DNA from: Alphaproteobacteria bacterium CG1_02_46_17
GTDB taxonomy: Bacteria; Pseudomonadota; Alphaproteobacteria; Micavibrionales; Micavibrionaceae
DNA: 64,000 nucleotides
Assembly (NCBI GenBank): GCA_001871905.1
Contig: MNUG01000009.1
Location: forward strand, 1 to 64,000
Reading direction: 5' to 3'
Both the position numbers and the translations under genes were made by a program. How positions within the stretch are numbered: the first letter of the stretch is position 1; each line of letters starts with the position of its first letter. Positions 45,992-53,913 of this stretch are shown one piece after another. The notes below the pieces were generated by a model that saw only the letters and a program-made list of their open reading frames with translations, was not told the origin of the DNA and did not search any database.

Positions 45992-46648
45992 CTAGCCCAG
46001 AAGAACTTTGAGAAAATCTTCTTTTGTATAAACGGAGGCTATGGCTTCGGGGGCTGGTGGTGTCGCATCGTTTAAGCGGCGGTGAATAACCGGAAGGCCT
46101 GCTGCGGCGGCTGAGGTTACGCCATAGGGGTCGTCTTCAATCACGATGCAGTCCTGTTTGTCGATTTTTTGTCCGGTTAATTCTTCCATGCGCGCATGTG
46201 CGATCAGGTATGGTGCGGGATGAGGTTTGCGTTCCGGATAATCTTCCTTGGATAAGATGAAATCAAAATAGGGCATCAGGCCTTTGTTTTCGATCATCGG
46301 GCGCACTGATTTGCCGCGTGCATTGGTGACTACGCATTGGCGGGCTCCATTTTCCTTGAAGAAATTAAGCGCATAGTCAACACCGGGACGCAACGGGATC
46401 TCAATAACGCGTGCGTGATACCAATCGTCTATTTCCTTCAAGTATTGATCCATGGGAACATTAAACCCAAAATCCTTTTGAAGAGCTGCCCAGTTTTGTT
46501 GTCCGTTATTGTGGTAGAACAGATCATGATATTCAGAAGGGAGGGATAATCCGTGTTTTTCTGTGATGGCCAGATGTTTTTCCCAGTGCAGTTTTGCGTT
46601 TTCAACAAGGGTGCTGTCACAGTCCCAGAAGATAAATTTGGCTGTCAT
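45992..46648 (-). CDS. HAD superfamily hydrolase
   Basis: 218 residues. Motif I DCDSTLVEN with nucleophile and acid/base Asp near residues 9-11, motif II VVTNARG, motif III KxxY-type Lys in KEDYPERKPHP, motif IV VIEDDPYGVTSAAAAG. The layout with a helical cap after motif I is that of phosphoglycolate-phosphatase-like enzymes. Substrate unknown. Its N-terminus overlaps ygfZ by 32 nt, so it is translationally coupled. Confidence 0.85.
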   Translation of the reverse strand: MTAKFIFWDCDSTLVENAKLHWEKHLAITEKHGLSLPSEYHDLFYHNNGQQNWAALQKDFGFNVPMDQYLKEIDDWYHARVIEIPLRPGVDYALNFFKENGARQCVVTNARGKSVRPMIENKGLMPYFDFILSKEDYPERKPHPAPYLIAHARMEELTGQKIDKQDCIVIEDDPYGVTSAAAAGLPVIHRRLNDATPPAPEAIASVYTKEDFLKVLLG

Positions 46649-47339
46649 CGGTTTGTGTTTCTCTCAATTCGGCTTCACGGTCGCGGTTCATTAAAATCAG
46701 CCCTATATTACCCCGAGATGAGCGCATAAGGCCAGTGTTTTCAATCACTGTTCCTGCGTCGGGAGGTGTGGATTTGAAACGTGCTGCAACCAGATGTTTT
46801 CTGCCCAGATTGCGGTTATGCATGCGGGCAACCAGCTCTTGTCCTACATAACAGCCTTTGGTGTAAGAAACGGCTTCCTGATCGAGATTGAGTTCGGCAA
46901 GTGTTGAAACTCCGATTTCAGCATCACGGGAACCGTCGGGAATGGATTTTTTAATGCGGTTCATATCCCAGTCCTCGAAAGAAATTTCTTCGCCATCCGG
47001 TTTTTTGGTCACCCGCGATAAATTATTGGCGTAGATGGTTACATCCTGTTGTGCCTTGATGGTGATGGGGGTACGGAGTTTATAGATCATGAAACGCCGC
47101 GCAAGGTCTTGGGTGCGTTCGCCACCTTCGCAGTCGAGTGCATAGCCAGTGTCTGTTTTTGTAACGTAGAAATCATGCAGGAATTTTCCTTGCGGGGTTA
47201 AAAGACAGGCATGAATATTCTGGTGTGTATTCAAAAGATCAACATCATTGCTGATAATATTTTGCAGGAAATCGTGAGCTGGGCTTCCTTCAATCGTGAT
47301 AAGGCCACGATTGGGGAGTGTGACGAATGAGGCAGGCAT
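46617..47339 (-). CDS. ygfZ: Folate-binding iron-sulfur repair protein YgfZ
   Basis: 240 residues with the GcvT-like fold. The signature K-G-C-x-x-G-Q-E is present (YTKGCYVGQELVARMH). YgfZ helps maintain certain Fe-S enzymes such as MiaB and uses tetrahydrofolate. ATG at 47339 sits immediately after the EAL gene's stop codon. The frame extension to 47549 runs back into the EAL gene and is rejected. Confidence 0.9.
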   Translation of the reverse strand: MPASFVTLPNRGLITIEGSPAHDFLQNIISNDVDLLNTHQNIHACLLTPQGKFLHDFYVTKTDTGYALDCEGGERTQDLARRFMIYKLRTPITIKAQQDVTIYANNLSRVTKKPDGEEISFEDWDMNRIKKSIPDGSRDAEIGVSTLAELNLDQEAVSYTKGCYVGQELVARMHNRNLGRKHLVAARFKSTPPDAGTVIENTGLMRSSRGNIGLILMNRDREAELRETQTDDSQIYLLGL

Positions 47340-47340
47340 A

Positions 47341-48975
47341 TTATTCGTCCTCAATCGGAAGCGGATTGACTTCGGCCTTGCCAAACAGCCATCCTTGCCC
47401 TTTGTCAACGCCAATGCTGTCGAGGAAGACTCTTTGTTCTTCTGTTTCGACCATTTCCGCCACCACATAGACGCCCATTTCATGACACATTTGCACCATG
47501 TTTTTGACCATTGTTGCGTCACGAGGAGAATTGAGAACCTTGCGGACATAAGCCCCGTCGATTTTTACGCCATCAACATTGAGTTTATGGAGATATTGGA
47601 AGGAGGCAGACCCCGCCCCGAAATCGTCAAGGCAAACATGATACCCTTTTTGGCGGAGCTGTTGAATATAGCCATCAACCTTATCGAGGTCTTTGATCTC
47701 GCTGGATTCTGTGATCTCAAAAATCAGATGCTTCGCGGCTTCCGGATATTCTTCGAGGGTTGCTGTGAGTTTTTTAACAAAAATTTCGCTTTGAATGGAT
47801 TGGCCAGACAGATTGACTGCCAGTTTTCCGATCTCGCGTTTCTTGCGGTTCTGGTCAGCAAATTTCAAGCATTGGCGGCAAACGCCCAGATCAAGATCAG
47901 GGGAGAGGCCAATATCTTCACACATCGTAATCATTTCAAAAGGAGAGTCATCCGCATTGAACCTGACCAGAACTTCATGGTGAGAAACTTTTCCGGTTTT
48001 CATCATAACAATTGGTTGGAACCGTAATTTGAAATCCTGATGCGAGATCATCCGTTTGAGATTATTGATCTTGATCGAATTTTCTTCAAGGAAGGAATTG
48101 AAAGACGCGTTCAGATCGCCGCCCACGGCGTCAAGTCCGGCCTGTTCCATTTTATTCATTGTATAAAGAACCGCACGAGTGGCTTCGCGTGCAGAAAGGG
48201 CGGTCAAATCCCCTTCGATATTTTTTGACTGGACATTGATTGAATCCGCAATATTATAGCGTTCTGCAATCTCCATAATTTTTTTCTGCAACTGGTCTTC
48301 GGCCTGACCGTTTTCAGTCTTCAGAAGCAGGAATTTTTCATCATCGACTTTAACAGCAGTTTCTCCATCGAGAGACGCTTCCATCATCAATTGACCGATG
48401 GCTGCCGTCAGGCCCGCCCATGAATTGGCATCCAGTTTTTTCTGGAAGGCGGACATTCCCTCGAGCTGCATCACCTGCACATCAACAGCTTGATTGGTTT
48501 CACCCAAATTGGCGATTTTTTTGCGTAAAAGTTTTTCAAATTCATCAACGCTCGGGATGTTTTGGGGAGCAGCTTCGTTGCGGTTGAAGCCTATAAAACT
48601 AAGCAGGGAATCCGCCAAGGTGATTGCAATGTAAACCGGGCCATCGTCCTTCATAGCGAAGCTGGAGAGGAAAACATGTTTTTCTTCAATAACGCCATTT
48701 TTATGGGTGATTTTTGTCAGGTAGGGGCCTTTTTTTCCTCCTGCCCTTGTATTTTTTGTAATACTGGTGGTTAGGTCGATATCGTTGGCATCGAGGAACT
48801 CGGAGAGTTTTTTGCCCATAACTTCTTTTTCATCATAGCCGGTAATGGCTTTGACGGCACCGGATATATAGGAAATTTGCTCATGATCTGTGACCTCTAC
48901 GAGCAGATCAGCCGCAGCGAAGGCGAACGCGAGAAAGCGGTCACGTTGTGATTTGAGTTCTTTGGTTTGTGGCAT
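47341..48975 (-). CDS. PAS-EAL c-di-GMP phosphodiesterase
   Basis: 544 residues, cytoplasmic. An N-terminal PAS-like sensor (about 20-120, LLVEVTDHEQISYISGAVKAITGYDE), a GGDEF-like-sized middle region without GGDEF, and a C-terminal EAL domain (about 300-540) with catalytic residues intact: EVLVRF, NLSGQ, FEITESS, DDFGAG, KIDGAYVR, VAEMVET, KGQGWLFG. It should hydrolyse c-di-GMP to pGpG. It heads an operon with ygfZ and the HAD gene. Confidence 0.85.
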   Translation of the reverse strand: MPQTKELKSQRDRFLAFAFAAADLLVEVTDHEQISYISGAVKAITGYDEKEVMGKKLSEFLDANDIDLTTSITKNTRAGGKKGPYLTKITHKNGVIEEKHVFLSSFAMKDDGPVYIAITLADSLLSFIGFNRNEAAPQNIPSVDEFEKLLRKKIANLGETNQAVDVQVMQLEGMSAFQKKLDANSWAGLTAAIGQLMMEASLDGETAVKVDDEKFLLLKTENGQAEDQLQKKIMEIAERYNIADSINVQSKNIEGDLTALSAREATRAVLYTMNKMEQAGLDAVGGDLNASFNSFLEENSIKINNLKRMISHQDFKLRFQPIVMMKTGKVSHHEVLVRFNADDSPFEMITMCEDIGLSPDLDLGVCRQCLKFADQNRKKREIGKLAVNLSGQSIQSEIFVKKLTATLEEYPEAAKHLIFEITESSEIKDLDKVDGYIQQLRQKGYHVCLDDFGAGSASFQYLHKLNVDGVKIDGAYVRKVLNSPRDATMVKNMVQMCHEMGVYVVAEMVETEEQRVFLDSIGVDKGQGWLFGKAEVNPLPIEDE

Positions 48976-49082
48976 TTTATTCAGTATGCGTATAAAAGAT
49001 TTTTAATCTGTAAAGAAGGTGAAACGGGCGACACACGCACGCTCTATTATATCAGTAAAAACAGAATGTTAAAGGGGGGAAG

Positions 49083-49158
49083 TGGTGCCTAAGGCCGGAA
49101 TCGAACCAGCGACACAGCGATTTTCAGTCGCTTGCTCTACCAACTGAGCTACTTAGGC
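49083..49158 (-). tRNA. tRNA-Phe (GAA)
   Basis: 76-nt cloverleaf read on the minus strand: acceptor GCCTAAG/CTTAGGC, D arm GCTC/GAGC, anticodon stem AGCGA/TCGCT with loop CTGAAAA (anticodon GAA), T arm GCTGG-TTCGATT-CCGGC, discriminator A and encoded CCA. All stems pair. Confidence 0.97.
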
Positions 49159-49206
49159 ACTTTTGGTCTTCCTTCTTTGTTTTCATACTTTGTTGCTACG
49201 CTCCTA

Positions 49207-49224
49207 ACCTAGGGTTTACTAGGT
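49207..49224. other. Hairpin in the tRNA-Phe upstream region
   Basis: ACCTAG and CTAGGT form a 6-bp stem with a 6-nt loop, inside the 224-bp gap between tRNA-Phe and the glycosyltransferase gene. The gap must contain the tRNA promoter and that of the divergent gene. I see no other structure in it. Confidence 0.3.
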
Positions 49225-49382
49225 GTCGTCGCTTGCGCCTTGTCTGAAAGCAAATCAGTTTGACCAATGAGGCAAAATAATCTCGCCTGATTTGGTGGAG
49301 TGTTTATAATCAATTAAATCCGGCTTGTCTAGTGTCGATTTTACTATTTTAGTTTGGCAGAAAACCCTGTATCTTGCTGAAT

Positions 49383-50354
49383 ATGCAGGAAAAAATATTA
49401 TTTATCACCTCTAGTCGGATTGGCGATGCCGTTTTATCGAACGGGATTTTGAATTATTTGGTGACCAGATATCCGGATGCCAGAGTGACAATCGCCTGTG
49501 GGCCGTTGGTGCAGAGCCTTTATGACGGATTACCCCAGTTGGAGCGGATTATTCCACTCAAAAAACAATCCTGGAAGCGCCATTGGATGAAGTTATGGCG
49601 TGAAGTTGTTGCAACCCGTTGGGATATTGTCGTCGATATTCGTAATTCTGCTGTATCGCGTCTTGTCCTCTCGAAAGAGAAATATTGCATGGGGGCGGGG
49701 ATTGATGGCAAAGCCCATAAATCTATCCAGAATGCTTCTATTCTTGGATTAAAAGCTATTCCTGTGACGCGGATGTGGTTTGCGGAAAAGCAAATGAAGA
49801 TGGCGCGCAATCTTATTCCAGCCGGAAGTCCTGTTTTGGGGATTGGCCCGACATCCAACTGGATCGGGAAGACGTGGCCAATTGAAAATTTTATTGAATT
49901 GACTGGCCGGTTGATAAAATCAGGAGGGTTGTTTGACGGATATCGGGTTGCTGTTTTTGCCGCACCCGGCGAGGAGCCTGCCGCGCGCGTCTTGTTAGCC
50001 AGTTTACCCGAGGGAACTGGTATTGATCTAATCGCCAAGGGAAATCCCGGGGAAGCCGCTGCCTGTTTATCTTTGTGTGATTTTTATATTGGAAATGATT
50101 CTGGTTTGATGCATGCAGCCGCCGCCGCAGGTGTTCCAACGCTTGGGCTGTTTGGAGCCAGTTATCCGGAAATATATGCGCCATTTGGCGCATGCGCCGC
50201 ATTTGTCCGGACACCAGAGACATTTGACGAATTGAAGAGCTTTTCGGGATATGATCCGAAAACGCTGGATCATTCCCTGATGACGAGTTTAACAGTTGAT
50301 TCTGTTTATGATGCTGTCGAAAAATTGAAAAGAGCCGTACCGCTTGTGGCATAG
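49383..50354 (+). CDS. Glycosyltransferase family 9 (heptosyltransferase-like)
   Basis: 323 residues. N-terminal half starts ILFITSSRIGDAVLSNGILNYL, the ADP-heptose-binding GT9 pattern (R-x-G-D-x-x-x-x-x-P); the C-terminal half has LGIGPTSNWIGKTWP and GNDSGLMHAAAAAGVPTLGLFG, the conserved nucleotide-sugar region. The family adds heptose to the LPS inner core. ATG at 49383 is preferred over the upstream TTG at 49374. A terminator follows. Confidence 0.9.
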   Translation: MQEKILFITSSRIGDAVLSNGILNYLVTRYPDARVTIACGPLVQSLYDGLPQLERIIPLKKQSWKRHWMKLWREVVATRWDIVVDIRNSAVSRLVLSKEKYCMGAGIDGKAHKSIQNASILGLKAIPVTRMWFAEKQMKMARNLIPAGSPVLGIGPTSNWIGKTWPIENFIELTGRLIKSGGLFDGYRVAVFAAPGEEPAARVLLASLPEGTGIDLIAKGNPGEAAACLSLCDFYIGNDSGLMHAAAAAGVPTLGLFGASYPEIYAPFGACAAFVRTPETFDELKSFSGYDPKTLDHSLMTSLTVDSVYDAVEKLKRAVPLVA

Positions 50355-50362
50355 GTTAAAGT

Positions 50363-50385
50363 AAAGCCCCTGAAAAGGGGCTTTT
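50363..50385. terminator. Bidirectional terminator
   Basis: AAAGCCCCT / AGGGGCTTT, a 9-bp stem with a GAAA loop, between convergent genes; T-run on the plus strand. Confidence 0.88.
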
Positions 50386-50394
50386 GAATTCGGG

Positions 50395-50919
50395 CTATTC
50401 GTTGTATTGGCGTTCTTGCGGAGTACGTTCCTGAACTTTCGTCCGGTATTTTTCATACCCGATTGTATCCAGATAAGTATCACGGGCGCGTTCTTCCGTT
50501 TTATAGTTCACATATTTTACGCGCTCCCAGCCTTTTGAGGTCATGCAGCCTTCGAAGTCATGGAAATCATACATTTCGGTGCGCATATATCCATCGCGTT
50601 CCGGAGTGTCCCATGCGCCCATCCGTGAAGCAGTGCTTCCTGCTACGATTTTATCGGTATCAACATCCCATGTTTCAGCAGGAACAGCGTTTTTAATTGC
50701 GCCTAAACGTTCCATTTCATTGATGGTGGCGGTACAAGTAGCCATGTCCTGAAACAGCACTTGCTGGGCTTTTGGCCCTTGCTGATAGATGGCATCAGTT
50801 GTGCCGATATGTTGCCAGTAACGGCCATTTTCCTCAAATTCCTTGGTCATATCGGTTCCGCAACCGGATAGTGCGAAGGTTGCTAAACAGGAGAGCAGGA
50901 GTATATTTCTTTTTGCCAT
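50395..50919 (-). CDS. Hypothetical lipoprotein
   Basis: 174 residues with a lipoprotein signal: MAKRNILLLSCLATFALSGC, lipobox LSGC with the lipid-bearing Cys near residue 20. The mature part is polar with several aromatic residues and two further Cys (ATCTATI and EGCMTSKGWE). No family recognised. It should sit in the outer or inner membrane facing the periplasm. An AGGG site lies upstream of the ATG. It is followed by the bidirectional terminator. Confidence 0.75.
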   Translation of the reverse strand: MAKRNILLLSCLATFALSGCGTDMTKEFEENGRYWQHIGTTDAIYQQGPKAQQVLFQDMATCTATINEMERLGAIKNAVPAETWDVDTDKIVAGSTASRMGAWDTPERDGYMRTEMYDFHDFEGCMTSKGWERVKYVNYKTEERARDTYLDTIGYEKYRTKVQERTPQERQYNE

Positions 50920-50992
50920 AGGACGACCCTAATCAGTTAACGATTCAAGACGTGTTACCGTAACAGAGGTTTGCCTCTGACTCAATGCTGTT

Positions 50993-52804
50993 TTAGGGTC
51001 TATCTTCAGATATAGCTGTCGGATGGGTCGCCCACCAACTCTCCATCACATTTCCATATAATGATGGTTGTGCGGGATGTTCCAGAGTGTTCCAGTAAGC
51101 CACATTGTCATGATCGCTGTAGAACAGGGGAATGGCATAATTTTCCCATGTCAAGATCCGGTCAAGGGCGTGTGTATAGGTCACCATTTCTTCTCGTGTT
51201 TTTGCATTCGGGATTTCTCCGGCCAACCGTTCGATGGCAGGGTTACAAATTCCTGCATAGTTGAAGCTGCCTTGCATTTTTGCAGACGCACATCCCCAGT
51301 ATAATGTCTGTTCTGTTCCGGGGGAGAGTGTGTTCTGCCAGAAATGAAGCATCATGTCATACTCATAGGATGTCAGGCGGTCTTGAAAGGCCGCAGAATC
51401 AAGGGTGCGCGGCGTGACCGTAATGCCAAGGCGTTCCAATGATTTTTTCAAAGAGATGGCAAGCTTTTCATCTTCGGCACTTCCGACCAGAATTTCAAAG
51501 CTGAACGGCGCGCCTGTTTGTTCGTTAACCCGCAAGCCATTGCGGACAGTCCATCCTGCCTCTTTGAGAAGGGCATCGGCATTGATCTGGTTGGCTCTGG
51601 TCGCAACCATTGAACCAGATGGAGGCGCTTGCCACGCCGCGCCAAAGACCTCTTCGGGAAGGTCGTCCTTATAGACGTTCAGGATGCCCAATTCTTCCGA
51701 TGAGGGGGTTCCTGTGGCCGCGAGTTCAGAGTTTGGAAAATAGCTGGTTGTGACGCTGTACTGGCCGTGAAAAATATTCCGGTTGATCCAGTCATAATCG
51801 ACCATTAATGACAACGCACGCCGGACTTTCGGATTGTCGAACGGGGCGCGTCTTGTGTTGAAGATAAAGCCCCACATGCGTTCAACGCGGCCATGCTTGA
51901 TCTGATCTTTTTTAATCATGCCGGAGGAAACTGCCGGTAAATCATAGGCGGACACCCAGTGTCCGGGATCGTTATCCTGCCAGACATCCAATGATCCGGT
52001 TTTGAATGACTCAAAGGCTGCGGTCTGATCCCGAAAATAATCAAAAGATATTTTGTCGAAGTTATATTGACCTTTGTTGACGGCAAGATCTTGGCCCCAA
52101 TAGTCGGGATTGCGTTCATAGACGATCCGCCGTCCTGCGGAGACTTCGGAAACCTTATAGGGGCCGGAGGAGTTCGGTATTTCAAGCGTTGTTTTATTAA
52201 AGTCTCTTCCTGTCCACCATGCTTTCGAGAGAACTGGCATCAGCGAGAGAATCATAACCGTTTCGCGGTCATAGCCTTTCCCCAGTGCAAATATGATCGT
52301 GTGGTCATCTTTTCGGGTAACTTTTTTGACCAGCTTATAAACGTTCCGCATATTCGGGCGACCTTTTTCCTTAAGCAGATCAAAGGAAAATTCTACGTCG
52401 CTTGATGTGATTGCTGTGCCGTCATTAAATTTTGCCGATGGATTTAAGTGGAAAGTGATGGAGGATCTGTCTTCGGCGACCTCAACCGATTCGGCAATCG
52501 AGGGGTACATGGTAAAGGGTTCATCCCATGAGCGGGACATAAGGCGGTCATAAAACAGGTTAAGACCTTGGGCCGAATTTCCTTTGAGGGAAAAGGGATT
52601 GAGCGTGTCGAACGTCCCAAAAGCAGCGCGGCGCAATATACCACCTTTTGCTGCCTCTGGATTTGTGTAGTTAAAATGGGTAAAGTTCTGTGCCATCTGT
52701 GGCTCGCCAACCATAGCAAGGCCGGTCAGTGCGGAACTTTCATCCGCAAAGGCCGAAGAAGATAACAAACAAAAAACAAAACCAATTTTTAGCGATTTGA
52801 ACAT
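50993..52804 (-). CDS. Periplasmic oligopeptide-binding protein (YejA-like, SBP family 5), copy 2
   Basis: About 603 residues, similar in layout to the copy at 14862. Signal peptide LKIGFVFCLLSSSAFA, then NFTHFNYTNPEAAKGGIL as the mature start, with DNPKVRRALSLMVDYDW and SYFPNSELAATGTPS typical of the family. It probably presents peptides to YejBEF or a related permease. Its ATG at 52804 lies in CATG shared with the divergent macro-domain gene. An in-frame TTG at 52840 is possible. Confidence 0.88.
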   Translation of the reverse strand: MFKSLKIGFVFCLLSSSAFADESSALTGLAMVGEPQMAQNFTHFNYTNPEAAKGGILRRAAFGTFDTLNPFSLKGNSAQGLNLFYDRLMSRSWDEPFTMYPSIAESVEVAEDRSSITFHLNPSAKFNDGTAITSSDVEFSFDLLKEKGRPNMRNVYKLVKKVTRKDDHTIIFALGKGYDRETVMILSLMPVLSKAWWTGRDFNKTTLEIPNSSGPYKVSEVSAGRRIVYERNPDYWGQDLAVNKGQYNFDKISFDYFRDQTAAFESFKTGSLDVWQDNDPGHWVSAYDLPAVSSGMIKKDQIKHGRVERMWGFIFNTRRAPFDNPKVRRALSLMVDYDWINRNIFHGQYSVTTSYFPNSELAATGTPSSEELGILNVYKDDLPEEVFGAAWQAPPSGSMVATRANQINADALLKEAGWTVRNGLRVNEQTGAPFSFEILVGSAEDEKLAISLKKSLERLGITVTPRTLDSAAFQDRLTSYEYDMMLHFWQNTLSPGTEQTLYWGCASAKMQGSFNYAGICNPAIERLAGEIPNAKTREEMVTYTHALDRILTWENYAIPLFYSDHDNVAYWNTLEHPAQPSLYGNVMESWWATHPTAISEDRP

Positions 52805-53342
52805 GAGCAAGAGCCTAGCAGACCAGACAAAGACATCCAACCCACAAAATCCCCCTAAATTGCGGGTTATTCATGGGAATTTTATGGAGCAGGAGGGCGT
52901 TGAGTCCTTGGTCTTCTTTATGCCTGAGGAATTGTCATGGCAGGGGCTGTTGAATGCCGCTATTCTGGTCAGGTTTGGCCCTAAACTGGATGAGTATATC
53001 CTCGATCATGCGGTTAAACCCAAGCGCGGTGATGTGTTCCTGATTCCGGCCGATGTGTCACCTTATCCCCGCTTGATTCTGGGGATTCTTCCCAAATGGG
53101 ATGGAGGGATGGACGACGAGGAACGCGCTTTGAAGAAATGCTTGCGCGGGATGATTGAAAAGGCGGAGGAGGCAGGCGTTTCCTCGATAGCTTTTCCGGC
53201 ATTGGGTATGGGTAATAAAGACTATCCAATCCGCAAGGCTGCACGTCTTACAATGGGGGTGTTATCTTCTTTTCCGTACAAAAATTTGCGCGAGATTAGA
53301 GTCGTGTGTAAATCCCCAGATATGTATGACGCCTATTCATAG
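52803..53342 (+). CDS. Macro-domain protein
   Basis: About 179 residues forming one macro domain: LRVIHGNFMEQEGVESLVFF at the first strand and loop, then a long central helix region, and IAFPALGMGNKDYPIRKAA, the loop that binds the ADP-ribose phosphates. Macro domains bind or hydrolyse ADP-ribose, O-acetyl-ADP-ribose or related nucleotides. ATG at 52803, with no clear ribosome site; it starts head-to-head with the yejA-like gene. Confidence 0.8.
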   Translation: MSKSLADQTKTSNPQNPPKLRVIHGNFMEQEGVESLVFFMPEELSWQGLLNAAILVRFGPKLDEYILDHAVKPKRGDVFLIPADVSPYPRLILGILPKWDGGMDDEERALKKCLRGMIEKAEEAGVSSIAFPALGMGNKDYPIRKAARLTMGVLSSFPYKNLREIRVVCKSPDMYDAYS

Positions 53343-53351
53343 TTATCCACA
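53343..53351 (+). other. Single DnaA-box-like nonamer
   Basis: TTATCCACA matches the DnaA box consensus exactly, in the 114-bp gap between two genes. Only a weaker relative (GAATCCACA near 53404) is close, so this is not an origin; possibly chance or a titration site. Confidence 0.3.
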
Positions 53352-53456
53352 GGATAAGCCCCCAAAATCAGATGTTTTCTTTGTTGTTAAGGAGTCATTA
53401 AGTCGAATCCACAAGGATGAAGCTATACGGAACATCGATAAAACAGGAGGTTCTCT

Positions 53457-53900
53457 ATGACGCTCACAGAACAAAACAAAAACCAGAACGTTGATCCGAT
53501 TTATTTACCTTTCCCACCAGAAGACCCGCATGAGGCCGCAAAAACCGAGATGGAAATTTATGCGCGCTTCATGCGGCATCTGCGGACGGTTCCCTGCTCA
53601 CGTCAGGAAATCCAGATTTTGACAGCGATGCAATTCGTTGCCGATATGATGGTTCTTGATGATGCTTATGTGGCCAAGGTTCTGGTCGATCTGGGGTTAC
53701 GCGCCCCACGGCTGGCTTTTCCTGAAATGTACCTCGAATTTGTTGACGCCGCACTGATGCGTGACGGATACGAAATAGGGTCTGCCAATCGGGATATGGT
53801 CGAATTGAAAATGCATTGGGATGCAATCGGGGAAGACCGATTGGCACCATTCCGCCGTGCCTATCCGACCTTGACAGAAGGCATTTTTATCAGGGTATAG
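53457..53900 (+). CDS. Hypothetical protein
   Basis: 147 residues, soluble, helical, with no signal peptide. The N-terminus is polar (MTLTEQNKNQNVD); the rest has charged helices (TEMEIYARFMRHLRTV; ILTAMQFVADMMVLDDAYVAKVLVDLGL). I cannot place it in a family. A strong AGGAGG site before the ATG at 53457 and a clean frame support a real gene. It converges on the penicillin-binding protein gene. Confidence 0.65.
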   Translation: MTLTEQNKNQNVDPIYLPFPPEDPHEAAKTEMEIYARFMRHLRTVPCSRQEIQILTAMQFVADMMVLDDAYVAKVLVDLGLRAPRLAFPEMYLEFVDAALMRDGYEIGSANRDMVELKMHWDAIGEDRLAPFRRAYPTLTEGIFIRV

Positions 53901-53913
53901 GGGGAGCTATATT

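Noticed and set aside
47340-47549. N-terminal extension of YgfZ
   Set aside because: Lies inside the EAL gene; the family N-terminus begins at the ATG at 47339.
49083-49382. tRNA-Phe as a phage or island attachment site
   Set aside because: No integrase, no direct repeat of the tRNA 3' end and no foreign gene block beside it.
53343-53456. Replication origin suggested by a DnaA box
   Set aside because: Only one perfect box, no AT-rich unwinding region, no dnaA, gidA or hemE-type neighbours.
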